Source: Amborella trichopoda (taxonomy: Eukaryota > Streptophyta > Magnoliopsida > Amborellales > Amborellaceae). From it: a DNA stretch of 64,000 nucleotides. The position numbers were made by a program, and so were the translations under genes. Under the pieces are notes generated by a model. That model was not told where the DNA came from, ran no database searches, and saw nothing but the letters and a program-made list of their open reading frames with translations. The stretch lies in assembly GCF_000471905.2 (NCBI RefSeq), contig NW_006499563.1, forward strand, positions 2,686,596 to 2,750,595. The letters are read 5' to 3'. This document shows positions 47,861-58,640 of this stretch, piece by piece; within the stretch, counting starts at the first letter, position 1, and each line of letters starts with the position of its first letter.

Positions 47861-48410
47861 GCTTGAAAGATAGGGGTTGTATACTATGAGACCATTTATT
47901 TTTGGTACAAGGTCATAATCGCAACTATGAGGCCTGCTTTGCTTTATGGGACAAAATGTTAGGCAGTAAAAAAACAACATAACATAGGATGAGGGTAGCA
48001 TAGATGAGAACGTTGAGAAGGATGAGTGACAAGACAAGAAAGGATAGAATTATTATTATTATTTTTTTTAGTAAGGTTAACTTTTGTATTGCTAAGAAAG
48101 GATAGAATTCCAAATGAACATATTTGAGGGAACTTATAGCTGGCTCCAATTGGCAACAAGATATGGGAAAGTACGCGAGCTGGCTATGTGCAATGCATAC
48201 CCAATACAACATTAGTTAGGAGGTATGATTTGGTTCAAGTGCAAGGCTCTAAAAATGGTAAGGGAAGACCTAAAAGGACATGGATGGAAGTAGTGAGAAA
48301 CGATATGGGGATTTGTGGTCTTACTAATGGTATGACATTGATAGAGCAGAATGGCTGAACATGATTTGTATAGATTTATAACTGAGATAAGGCTTTGATG
48401 ATGATATTGA
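47861..48410 (+). mobile_element. RTE-type LINE, 3' end of the reverse transcriptase ORF
   Basis: Reads TMRPALLYGTKC-stop-AVKKQH, then RRMSDKTRKDRIPNEHI, a degraded stretch, YDLVQVQGSKNGKGRPKRTW, MEVVRNDMGICGLTN and DRAEW-like. This is the well-known C-terminus of plant RTE-type LINE polyproteins (family: LLYG.ECW..KK.H ... M.G.TR.DRIRN ... GRGRPK.TW.E...D ... DRAEWR). It is 5'-truncated, as usual for LINE insertions, and carries several stops and frame changes. It lies in intron 6 of the host gene. Confidence 0.85.
48052..48093 (-). mobile_element. Tiny 5'-truncated retroposon inside the LINE
   Basis: 42 bp flanked by perfect 16-bp repeats AAGAAAGGATAGAATT (48036-48051 and 48094-48109). On the minus strand it reads AGCAATACAAAAGTTAACC, then TTACTAAAAAAAA, then (TAA)n, i.e. 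a 3' tail. Removing it and one repeat restores the continuity of the LINE reading DKTRKDRIPNEHI. A dead-on-arrival SINE or LINE tail copy. Confidence 0.75.
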
Positions 48411-48741
48411 TGATGGCACAATCACGGTTAACCGTTAAATGCGAAGTCTGATAGTTTTGGGCATGTTACAAAATGTACTTTTTTTTTTAAACTTTGAGCG
48501 CATTTATTAGAACACCTCCAACCACTTGTTTTCTCATCGAACCACTTGTTTTCTCATCCAAACCGCCTAGAAAGATTGTGACCTCCTTGTGCTAAAGGTA
48601 AATGGGCTTACTGTGTACTTTCCCTTAAAAAATAATATCTTGGAAAGCGAACAAAAAAGAAGATTAAATAAAAATTTGGAAAGGTCTTTTATGTGCTAAT
48701 TATGTTTATCACAAGTAGGAATTATAATTAGTATATTCTAA
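48411..48741. other. Intronic spacer
   Basis: Contains a small tandem duplication CCACTTGTTTTCTCATC near 48512-48560; otherwise nothing recognised. Confidence 0.45.
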
Positions 48742-49747
48742 GGAAATTATCATAAATATACCTTAATTTTCGTCTATTTAGAAAAAAACCCTCAACATTC
48801 ATAAACCTCGCCCACAACCTTTTTCTTCAATTTTGGGCATTTTTTGACCAAAACAACCTTCACGGTAGTTGTATTACCGTGAAGCACAATTACGGTACTT
48901 TTAAGTACCGTAAAAACTAACCCATGTTATACGACATTTTAAGTACAGTAAAGCTAACCCATGTTATACTGCACTCGAAATGTTGTAAACCCACCCATGT
49001 TTTAAAGAATTTTAAGTATCGTAAAAACTAACCCATGTTATACGGCACTTGAAATGCTATAAACGCTTTTCTCTTTTTGTTTATATTTACATCTTTCATT
49101 TCTAATTCTTTTTGTGTTTATCTCTTTTTTCTCTCCCTAATTCTTTTTAATATTTATCTCTTCTTTCTCTCTCTACTTTTTTTTTCTCTCTTCTTTCTTT
49201 CTCTCTCTAAATATTTTCTCTCTCTTTCTCTCTCTAAATCTTTTCTCTCTCCAACTCTCATTCTCTCTCTAAATCTTTTCTCTCTCTAACTCTCTTTCTC
49301 TCTCCGAAGATATTTGTATAACAACCTGTGACCTTACCCTCCCCTATAAAAACTCCCTTCAATCCCATCTCCAATGAAAATTAGACGGAGTCAGATTTGT
49401 ATTGCGTTGGAATCACGTTTGTTGAGTTGATGAAGTAAGTAGAGAGAGAAAGAGAGTTAGAGAGAGAAAGAAGAGAAAAAAAATTAGAGAGAGAAAGAAG
49501 AGATAAATATTAAAAAGAATTAGAGAGAAAAATAAGAGATAAACATAAAAAGAATTAGAGAGAAAGAAGAGATAAACATAGAAGAGATAAACATAAAAAG
49601 AATTAGAGAGATGAAATAGATAAACATAAACAGAAGGAGAAAAAGGTTTACGGGATTTCAAGGGCCGTATAACATGGGTTTGTTTTTACGGTACTTAAAA
49701 TATTGTATAACCTAGGTGGGTTTACTGCATTTCGAGTGCAATATAAC

Positions 49748-52700
49748 CAATGTTCGCAAAATCGAACCGGAACGGTTAACCAGTTTTGGAGCTGGGAGCA
49801 GTTTGAATCAGAACCGGGCTAACCGGGGTGGTTAACCGTTTTAACGGGTCAAGTAGTTTTTTTTTTTTAAAAAAAGGTAAAAAATGTCCAAAAAAAAGAA
49901 TTTAAAAAAATAGAAAAAATTGATTAAGTGTATACTATTATATTACATACATTTATCTTACAAAAAAAATTGAAACAACTTTTTATATAAATTAATATTT
50001 GAATACTCTTAAGATATGCAAGACAATTTAGAATTTGACATTACTTCAATTAATGAAGTTACAAAGTCCAACTAACAATGCTAGGAGTAATGAGAGCGAC
50101 CAGGGGGAATATGATATTGTTGTGTTTCAGTATCAGGATTTACGGGGTGAAAAATCTGAGTAAGGCTTGGTGGAGTTTGTAATGCCGCAGTTGTGCCCCG
50201 TCGTCAGTTAGGAATATTTCTTGTAGTACCCCCTTGGCCAAAGTCTCCTAGACTCGTCTAGCTTTCATGCTCTCCCCCACCTTGTTCTGTGTTACCCCCG
50301 TCCTGTTCTATGTTACCCGCACCTAGTTCTGTGTTACCCCCACCCTTTCTGTGTTATGGCCCTCAATATCTTCAATGTTGTCATCATCATGAATAACCAG
50401 GTTACAGTGACAGCTACGGCTTCGTCTCTCCCTTGTTGAGTAACTTCTATGCCTCGATGCCTGGACTTCCTCCCGAGCCAATCTCATTAACTCTTCCTGT
50501 TCATCAGGCAGCGCATCATGTTGTGCCCCTTCACATTCTTGGATGACTGGTTCTTGCCAATTGTTTTCCATTGTCCCATCTGTTTCATCATCCTGTGCCT
50601 CATCTTCATCCTGTGTATAATTGTCATCCAAGTCCATTGCCATGTCTCTTTCATTAGATGTTGCAACATTCACATTATCATCCATATCGGCAACTGCCCC
50701 ACTAAGAAAATCTTGGTCTAGTAGTGGGGTCCTTAGTGACACCCACTAATCGGCGAGGTCCCTTCGAAAGATGTAATCAAGGTTGATCAGCGTGTATTCT
50801 GTGGGGGTCGTCCTTATATGTTTCTCTCTCAATTTCAAATTATAATGAACGTACACCAAGTTGTGCAACGTCTGTGTCTTTGACCTATTCCATTTCGGGG
50901 CGTGTATCCACTGAAATGTACTCCAGTTTCTCTCACAGCCCGAGGCAGCACAGGTTTGACTCAAAATTCTAACGACAATGTTTTGCAATTGCTTTGTTCG
51001 AATTCCGTGTATCGTCTACCATTGTGCTGACACAAACATAGAAACACTTAACAATAGAAAATAAATTGATTTAAATAAAACCACAAATAGTAGTGTATTA
51101 AACTTATTGCGAGTTTTAACTTAAAACTAACCTGGGTGCAATTTTGAAGCTGCTTTTTTGGCATTGTTGTATGCAAATTCCCCATTTTTTTCCGTGTACA
51201 TGATATGCTAGAAATAACAAGATGCATATACAAGAAATTAATAGTACATATAAATGCAATTCATTATTGTAAATTGAAATTTTATTACATACACATTTTT
51301 ATTAAGGTTTACCTGTTGCATACAGTCCATCTGAGTTTCAAGATCAAGTTCAAGCCTGTAGATGCAGTTTCTTACCCCCTCCATGATATCTGCATCATTT
51401 AAAGTGGCATTGGAGTACAAATTTTGTGGATTAAGAAAGAACCCTGCACATGGTTTGTTATATTATTAATTACGGTAACTTTTCTCGGAGTTGAGAAAGA
51501 GTCACGAATTGCGACAGTGAATCATAAATTACCTGCTGCATGGATATCCTGGTGCAGTTGGTCTCTCCACCTACGATCAATCCAATATCTCTTCATTCCA
51601 TATGTTATTCTCAAATATAGCTTCCCCTGCACGTCTCATTGCATCGAACAGAAACCCCATTGCAGGTTTATCATCAGAGTCACTTAACCTCAACGCCCAT
51701 TCTAAAGGTTTAGTTACAGAAACTACATGGTTACATCGAGCCCAAAACCTCTTATTGAGAAGGGTGGTTTCAACCTGCCTTCCAAGTTGACTCATTGCTG
51801 CCTTATCAGTCTGCCATTCATTAGAGCGTATCATTGACCTCAATCCTGCCTTGTTTACCAATATCGATTGTATCGTAAGGAACGCTGTAGCGAATCTAGT
51901 AGTGGACTCCCTGACAATCTCTCGCATGCAATGCTCCCTCATCAAAGCATGGAGATACGTGTGATTGTATATAAAGCTTGTAATCAACGTGCTCTTCAAA
52001 ATACAATATTTAACCCTCTTAAGCTTCCCTATTTCCTTGAGCATCAAATTAATACAATGGGCAGCACAAGGAGTCCAATAAAGATTGGGTCTTCTCTCCA
52101 TTAGCAACAAGCTTGCTTTTCTGTAATTCGCAGCATTATCAGTCACTACTTGGACCACATTTTCAGGCCCAACCTCATATACAATTTTTTCTAGGTGTGC
52201 GCATATCAGTTTCCCAGTATGTCTCTTTATCGATAAATCAATGCTAGAGTGGTAAACAATGCCCCTAGGGCAACCTATTAAAAAATTGACAAAATACCTA
52301 TGGGACTTGTCCTTCCAACCGTCAGGCATGATGGTCACTCATGTATTTGGCCAACAGACCTTGAACTGTGCAATATGCTTATCAACATCATGAATAACAA
52401 CTTTTAAACGTGGCCCTACAAGCTTTTTCGCAGTTGGACTTCTAACACGTGGCCCGGCCTCAGCTATAGAAGCTACCATCTGTGGGTAGAAGTCTGAGCT
52501 TGCAGAATTAAATGGAATTGCATTAGCATACCAGAACATGCTAATCATCTTTCTCGCTTTTTCTATTAATACACCTGCTGACGAAAATTTTAATTTTTTT
52601 TTATGATATTGTGACTTGTGGGGATCAAGTCTAGAGGCTTCGCGAGTCATTGATGGCACATCTATGGGTTCATGTCGTTGAGTAGTAGATGGCCGACTAT

Positions 52701-55124
52701 AAGAGGATGGGCGACTAGAGAAACTACATCTCAATCTACTAGATGTGGATCTAAACAATGAAGGCCCACATCCTCCCCTACCCGGTACTATATGTTCTTG
52801 ACGTTGACGAATGCACCATCCCTTCTCCCATACATCTCTTGAATTTCCATTTATCTATAATTAAGCTCTTGAATACTGGCAATCCTAGCTCATTCCATTT
52901 GCGCCTCAAATTCTGCCTCTTGGTCATCCTCCTCATCTATTAGACTTTCGTACCGCCTCCCTATCTCCTCTGCATCCCTGTCTCTCTGCACTTTTTTTCT
53001 TTTTCCTTCTGTAATGATTTTATCATTTGTTGTTTTACTTCTGGTGGCACTTCTTTACAACCGGTAACATTACCCTTTACCCAAGCAAGATGTTCTTTTA
53101 GGGCATAAATACCACCACACATTTTCTTGTTACAAAAATTACATCAAGTTCTTCCTTTGTCATTCACTTTTGTACCATACTGTCATGTCACATCTCCCCT
53201 TCGCATCTTATTATTTTCTTGTAAATTTTCTTGAACATAAAAGTTCATTAAAAAAATATTTATTTGGGAAATCACTCCACCAAGGGGACCTTGTAAGCAT
53301 GGATATTTAAGCCCTACTTTCTCATGAAAATGAACAACTTACAATACCATCCAATAGAAAAAAAAAAAATATAATTAAGATGACCATGAATCACCATATC
53401 ATTCAATTAATATTTCTCGATAAAAAACATGCTTGTTTGCCTCTAGCCATGAAAGTTGAAAAAGCCATGCATGTGGGGAATGCATTAAGAAATGTGGTGC
53501 TTTTAAACCGAGATTGAAGTGATTTTCCTAGTTATTGGAGAAACACGGGGTAATACTAGGAAATATGTTTTCTAGAGGGCTAAGGTCAAGTAAATCCTTC
53601 AATGGGGAATATGAACAAAAATAAGTGCCCAAACCTTTCCCAAAGCACATGGTACACCATGAAATTGAATAAGAGCAGCAACATATTAAACAAGAAGTAA
53701 TCCATATAAAGATACCTCAATTCTTGATGAGCAGTTTGGAGTTCATGTGATAGTGACCCTTGCCATGAATATATATTCAAGGTAAAAAGTATTTCTCAAA
53801 AAGGTTCTAAATGGATGCATCAGAAGGGAAAAATACATCCGCTTCCCAAAAGTGGAATTTAATACACTCATTGCTATAAGTTTAAACTATAAAGCATGCA
53901 TTGCTCCAATGAGTTCTACAAGCTAGTACAATAGATCAATTATGTATGTTGATCAAAATTGAAGATCTGATAAGATATGTTGCCAAAACTGAAGCCTCTA
54001 TACAAATGGGCTTTAAACACAATTAAAGTTGAACAACTAAATATATCCATTTTTCATAACATCGCTGCATACATAGAGATATAAAATCCTAATTGCTGCA
54101 TACATAAAGATATAAAATCTTAAGACTTTATGACACAATTGCATAATGAAGTATAGCCAACAGGTAGTCCGATACTTAAAGAATACTTGGAATACTGTGT
54201 GTTTTTGAATCAAAATGACTCCACAAAATCAAATCATTCATAAAAAATGTCTCCCTAAAATTTAAAGAACACTTGGAATACAATTTTTTTTTTATTGAAT
54301 ATATGTATTTATATATTCTCATATTCATCACAAAATACATATTTATAAATATATATATATATTATATAACATTAAAAACAAAAAAACCCTTAAATTCCTA
54401 AAATCAAGCTCCAAATTTCTTTTTTGTTGTTAAAAAGTCGTTCTTTTATTTATTGCAATAAATAATACTAGTTAACTATTGTTTGAAAAATCCTAAAAAA
54501 GCTGCAAAATTAAGAACATTTTTTTAAAAAATTGGGTTCGGGCTTACCTTGTCTGCTTCAATCTCAAAATCGAGCCCCAAATATCTCCATTTCAATGAAA
54601 TCAGGAGTCTTGAAATGTATGTATCTCTATGATCATTATAATCCCCAACTTTTTATCGAAAAAAATTGAAAAACCAGGCCTAAATCAAATGAATGGCGGA
54701 TTTTTTATAAAAAATTGAAGAACACCAAAAAACTCACCAAAAATTCACCAAAATCGATCTAATCTTGGAGTTTTTTATTCAATATTGATGGATTTATAGA
54801 AGATTTGAAGGTATAGTACAATAATTGAGCCTAAAAAACAAAAAAAGGCAGGGAAAAGCATAAAAAGCTGCAAAAAATGGCAGATCACGGGTTCTGCCCA
54901 AATAACGGGCACTGTTACAAATAACAGCTGTTATTTTGTTATGTAGCCCGATATAAACGCCAAACCGGTTCAAGGCCAAACCGACCAATTTTTTAGCCGA
55001 TTTTTTCGGGACGATGCATTTTTTTTCTAGTACACTAAAATCGAACCTAACTGGAATTGCCATCCTACTTGTAGCGAGCTAACCGGCCGGTTCCAGTTTC
55101 GACCGGCCGGTTTTTCGAACACTG
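49748..55124 (-). mobile_element. hAT DNA transposon with transposase
   Basis: 5377 bp. The ends CAATGTTCGCAAAATCGAAC and (reverse complement) CAGTGTTCGAAAAACCGGCC are hAT-type inverted repeats, followed on both sides by GGTTAACC/GGCCGG-rich subterminal words. Target duplication: AATATAAC (49740-49747) and AGTATAAC (55125-55132), 7 of 8 identical. It sits in the right arm of a foldback element. A transposase on the minus strand fills 50323-53180. About 1.9 kb of AT-rich 5' leader (53181-55000) has a donor-like GACAAG|GTAAGC near 54550. Confidence 0.92.
50323..53180 (-). pseudogene. hAT transposase (BED, DUF659, hAT dimerisation)
   Basis: Read right to left. A BED zinc finger near 53050-53160 (CNFCNKKMCGGIYALKEHLA then GNVTGC) binds DNA. 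A Ser/Arg-rich linker follows at 52600-52758, then the DUF659/hAT catalytic region at 51577-52560 (FWYANAIPFNSASSDFYPQM, IMPDGW, VVQVVTDNAANYRKASLLL, PCAAHCINLMLKEIGKL). The hAT C-terminal dimerisation domain is at about 50840-50988 (AASGCERNWSTFQWIHAPK, NLVYVHYNLKLRE), and an acidic tail runs to 50323. A stop before VTIMPDGW (at a family Trp position) and one in the BED finger inactivate it, with introns likely in 51000-51570. The reading is otherwise well kept, so the insertion is fairly young. Confidence 0.9.
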
Positions 55125-55436
55125 AGTATAACATGGGTTAATTTTTATGGTGCTTAAAATGCTGTATAACATGGGTAAGGTTTTACGGTACTTAAAGTAC
55201 CGTAATTGTGCTTGATGGTAATACGACTGCCATGAAGGTTATTTTCGTAAAAAAACGCCCAATATTGAACAAAAAGGGTGTGGGCGAAGTTTATGAAAGT
55301 TGAGGGTTTTTTTCTAAATAGACAAAAATTAAGGTATATTTGTGATAATATCCCTAAATTATATAATAAAAAGAAGGAATTAGAAAATTCAGGTAAAAAT
55401 TTTAAAAGCCTTAAAAATTTATATTGAATGAATTTA

Positions 55437-56385
55437 GAGAAATTTACGTATAGACCGTATTGGGGGGTCAATTACAAAATGAAAACATGTTTGTTCCAAA
55501 TTATGGGCGGCACCCCTCCTCTCCCCGACATTTTTTTTCTTAAGTTACACCTTTTCCGGTAAACTGAACGGGTGGTTTTTTTTAATTTGAATGAAAAACA
55601 GTTGTCTGGTATTCGAAACATCTGACAACCATCTCTATCTTCTCCAGTTCAGCAATATTCTTTCTCCTTATCTCTAATTGCTGGCAGGAGCCTGAAGTTG
55701 AAGCAGTTGTGCAAGGTCGAAAGAAGAGAAAAAATGACGTAAAAAGATAAGCTGTTCAAGGGAGAGAAAAGATGATGCAGAAAGATTAGCTGTTCAAGGG
55801 CCAATGCATAAAGAAAACTCTTCCTGTTAATCGCCATGGCAAAGCCCCATCCACTCTCAAAGGTAGTCCCTGCTTAATCATCTTTTCCCTCCAATTTACT
55901 TTTTCCTTTTCAGGTTGCGGTTTATTAATGGTTTTCCCATTGTTGCAAGAAAAAGATTTAATAGCCTTCCAATATCACGAAAGATATAGAGACGAACAGA
56001 GTATTCTCTTTATCTCTTAATTTTTCTTTTTTCAACATATTGGCTTCCATTTTTTAGGATATTTTCATTTTCCCCGGTGACATATTTGGTTCAATTTGCT
56101 CGTCCAATCGCCAAATTTCGGAGTTTAGAGATAGAGAGAAAGAATACTGTTGAATTGGAGAAGATAGAGAAGATAGAGATGGCTGTTCGGTATTTCAAAC
56201 ACAGGACAACTGTTTTTCGTTCAAACTAAAAAACCCACGTGTACGGTGTTCCATTTATCGAATGGGGGGGTAACTTGGGAAAAAAAAACCGCCGGGGAAG
56301 GGGGGGGTCTGCCCCCTGTAATTGGGAGAAACATGTTCCCATTTTGTAATTGACCCCTCCAATATGGTTCGTACGTAAATTTCTT
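55437..56385. mobile_element. MULE-type foldback MITE
   Basis: 949 bp with inverted arms of about 250 bp. The ends are GAGAAATTTACGTA and (reverse complement) AAGAAATTTACGTA, then GGGGTCAATTACAAAATG, AACATGTTT and GAAAAACAGTTGTC in both arms, and CATCTCTATCTTCTCCA further in. Target duplication ATGAATTTA (55428-55436) and ATGAATTTG (56386-56394), 8 of 9, fits Mutator-like elements. No coding capacity. It lies 82 bp from the foldback element's right end. Confidence 0.85.
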
Positions 56386-56394
56386 ATGAATTTG

Positions 56395-56799
56395 AAATAA
56401 AAAATGAATATTTTAGTTCTCAATTAAATATTTTAAAAATTATTTTACTCTGCAGCTCGTGCAATACATGTTCCATTTGTAATGGTTTAAAATTTTAAAT
56501 TGTGAATTTTCTGGGCTCGTCATAATACCCTTGTATTTTCTAGTAACAGTTATGAATGTAGTAACTTGGGACCTTTTATAATTGGAAACAAAATACGAAT
56601 GTAAAAGTCCCTTTATTTTGTGTCAATTTTGTTGATCTTCTGTCGTAGTAATCAAGGTACTTGTGATGTTCGTACTTGTTGAAATCCAAAAGAAATCTGA
56701 AATTCTAGATTATATGATATTTAGTTGTTGCTTTTTCTTTCATTATGTGTACTTGAAATTGCTATAAAACATGATCTGGACCTTGTGATACCTGCAGTA
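56395..56799 (+). other. End of SNM1-like intron 6
   Basis: About 400 bp of AT-rich sequence ending GTGATACCTGCAGTA, the original intron-exon junction before MITE insertion (the exon would start at TA after CTGCAG). Confidence 0.6.
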
Positions 56800-57322
56800 C
56801 ATAGTTGTTGGGATCATGAGCGAGAATGGTAGCGGGATCGGGATCGGGAGCGTGGATTGTGGAATGCTAGAAGATCCTTAGGGTTGGGAATGCTATCCAT
56901 ACAATGCATATGTTAGGAATCGAGATCCCAAATGTTTATATCGAATTCTAACCTTTTGAGGATCTTGATCCCGACTTTTGGGGATCTTGCTATCAACATT
57001 AAAGTGTATGATAATTTAGGATTATGTACACTCTTTAAAGTAGGGATCTCATTATTTATAGCAAGCTAGCAATGCAACTATATTCAAAATATAGTTGTAC
57101 TACTAGCTGGCTATAAACAAAAAAAAATCATTAGTTTGGTTGTTGTCTTGGTTTTTAAGGTTGGGACCCAGATCCATAACAATAGCGGAATCAAGATCCC
57201 AACAGTGGGATTGAGATCCCAAAATTTAAAAATCGAGATCCTTGAGAGATCCTTTTTGGGAGCTACAGAATCGAGATCCTAGAAGGGATCTCCTACCAAA
57301 GTAGGAGGTCCCGGTAACTATG
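56800..57322. mobile_element. hAT-type MITE, GAGATCCC family, copy 2
   Basis: 523 bp, reverse orientation to copy 1 at 42374-42928. The ends CATAGTTGTTGGGATC and (reverse complement) CATAGTTACCGGGACC pair. Target duplication CTGCAGTA (56792-56799) and ATGCAGTA (57323-57330), 7 of 8, is typical of hAT. The hexamer run is short here (GGGATC about two to three times). It is inserted on the acceptor of SNM1-like exon 7. Confidence 0.92.
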
Positions 57323-57328
57323 ATGCAG

Positions 57329-57434
57329 TATGATCTTCCAAAGCAAGAGGCAGTTATCCAATTTGTTATTGGGGCCATTCAGGCAGAAGCTTTCAATCTG
57401 AAGACTCTCTATTTGATTTGCTCCTACACCATTG
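57329..57434 (+). pseudogene. SNM1-like exon 7: beta-CASP segment
   Basis: 106 bp from ATGCAG|TATGAT to ATTG|GTAAAC. It reads YDLPKQEAVIQFVIGAIQAE then AFNLKTLYLICSYTIG without a stop. It matches the family segment YDFPKQEAVIQFV...A.NPKTLFLIGSYTIGKE of the beta-CASP region. This is the best-kept exon, with good splice sites on both sides. The acceptor used today comes from the MITE target duplication. The next expected exon (KERLFLEVARVL) was not found downstream to 64 kb. Confidence 0.9.
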
Positions 57435-58329
57435 GTAAACATAATTTTGCTTTTTGCTTCATGTTAAATGTGCCACTGAAATGATTTAGAAAATTGTAAA
57501 ATTTGACATTAATATGTTTAATCATTCAGGCTCGCAATTGCTTATGTTGATTCTTATTTACCACAATGCTGATAGTTATCTTTTGCCAATTGTAAACACA
57601 AAGTGTGAGGTAGGTTGTGGACTTCTCGAGACTCAAAGATTACCCGCACTAACAATTTTCTCTATTGAATTTGTTACTTATATTGGGATTTCATAGTTTC
57701 TAACAATTCACATTTGTTATGAACCCTTGTGCTTAGTTCACTACTTCATTGACATGCATTTCTATGTGTCTCTCTTTTGTGTGTGTGCCCGTCAATGAGT
57801 AAATAACTTGACTTGGAAGAGCTCCTATGCTTTGGTGTTGATGGGACACCTTAGTGTTGTTATACAAGGCAAAGCAAGCCACCTGCCTGTTAGCATGGTG
57901 AGCTGATGTTATTACATCAGTGAACAATCCACCTCGTACTACTAACATGAGGGAATCAAAGTCATCTGGTTGCTGACCTATCGATAAGTCCTTTAACAAA
58001 ACGATGCTCTTTATTATTATATATGTTTACACAATGCATATTGGAAATATTTGGTTATTGATGATATTGATTAGTTGTTCTACCAAAGTTTGATAATCTC
58101 AATCTTATATATTCAAAAAAATTCGATACACGTGAGGATGCCTACTTATATTTTTGTGATATTATTGTTATGTTTTGCATATTGTTACTTCATAAGTTAG
58201 AGATCTATAAGTTACTTCATAAGTCAGAGATCCAGAAACATGTAAGCTAGAGTTCCAGAAACATGGTAAAGAGCATAGATACTAGAATCTCTCCTCGGAC
58301 CCCACGATTCCGGTTCCAAAACCCGTTTC
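57435..58329 (+). other. Spacer or intron after exon 7
   Basis: About 0.9 kb, AT-rich, with small repeats (ATAAGTCAGAGATCCAGAAA-like, 58190-58265). The open frame at 57514-57696 follows a CATTCAG but does not match the SNM1 protein. Confidence 0.4.
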
Positions 58330-58640
58330 CGCATTTCCGTTAAGGAAACTCCATGGAAACCATTTTTTTGAACCTAGGAAGCTTGATTCCTTTATTTTGG
58401 AATGTCGATTCCGTACCTAGGTGGGAATCTTTTTTTGTAACATAGGAAACTCGATTCTTTAATTTCGATATCTCGATTCTTGACATATGTGAAAGCCTAT
58501 TTTCAGAACCAAGGAAACTAGATTCCTTAATTTCGGAATCTTGGTTCAACACTTCTTTTAAAAATATTTTTCGGAACCAAGGAAGCTCGATTATTAGTTT
58601 CAGAATCTCGATTCCTTAATTTCGGAATCTCGATCCAACA
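58330..58640. repeat. Imperfect tandem repeat, about 70-80 bp
   Basis: Repeats of AACC(A/T)AGGAA(G/A)CT(T/C)GATTCCTT and TTTCGGAATCTCGATTC with spacers, about four units. Origin unknown. Confidence 0.6.

Larger units (their letters stand above)
48742..55354. mobile_element. Foldback element split by a hAT transposon
   Basis: Long inverted arms. Left 48742 onward: GGAAATTATCATAAATATAC, GAAAAAAACCCTCAAC, CACAATTACGGTACTTTTAA. Right, reverse complement from 55354: GGGATATTATCACAAATATA and the same words. After the hAT is set aside, the arms continue inward through CCATGTTATACGGC-type repeats of about 37 bp and CT/GA-rich stretches to a centre near 49310-49440. The pre-insertion size is about 1.2 kb with arms over 500 bp. 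CTAA (or TAA) flanks both sides, which could be a PIF/Harbinger-like 3-bp duplication. No gene of its own. Confidence 0.8.
24883..57434 (+). pseudogene. SNM1/PSO2-type DNA cross-link repair nuclease (UBZ4-SAM-MBL), shredded
   Basis: Host gene remnant spread over 32.5 kb. Family role: SNM1 proteins are nuclear 5'-3' exonucleases with a metallo-beta-lactamase/beta-CASP fold that help unhook DNA interstrand cross-links. The plant At2g45700-like branch adds a UBZ4 zinc finger and a SAM domain. Seen here in collinear order: acidic N-terminus, UBZ4 finger, SAM domain, an NKLLTEF motif, IPGMPFGV, FRYLRGDCSHWFLSHFHLD, KIYCSEITARL, IMILFEPSNGM, HTGDFQF and YDLPKQEAVIQFV. The introns hold MITEs, a LINE and DNA transposons. 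Frameshifts, in-frame stops, a retrotransposon cluster in exon 1, weak splice sites and lost metal ligands point to a pseudogene. The terminal beta-CASP exons are not seen to 64 kb. Identification is by recalled family motifs, without a database search. Confidence 0.85.

Noticed and set aside
49077-49661. Leu/Phe/Ser-rich frames on both strands
   Set aside because: Translations of CT/GA-rich arms of the foldback element, mirror images of each other, not membrane proteins.
50323-50742. Acidic protein as a separate gene
   Set aside because: It directly follows the hAT dimerisation domain on the same strand and is best read as the transposase tail.
57514-57696. Possible next exon of the SNM1-like gene
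   Set aside because: It follows a CATTCAG acceptor-like site but its translation does not match the expected KERLFLEVARVL segment.
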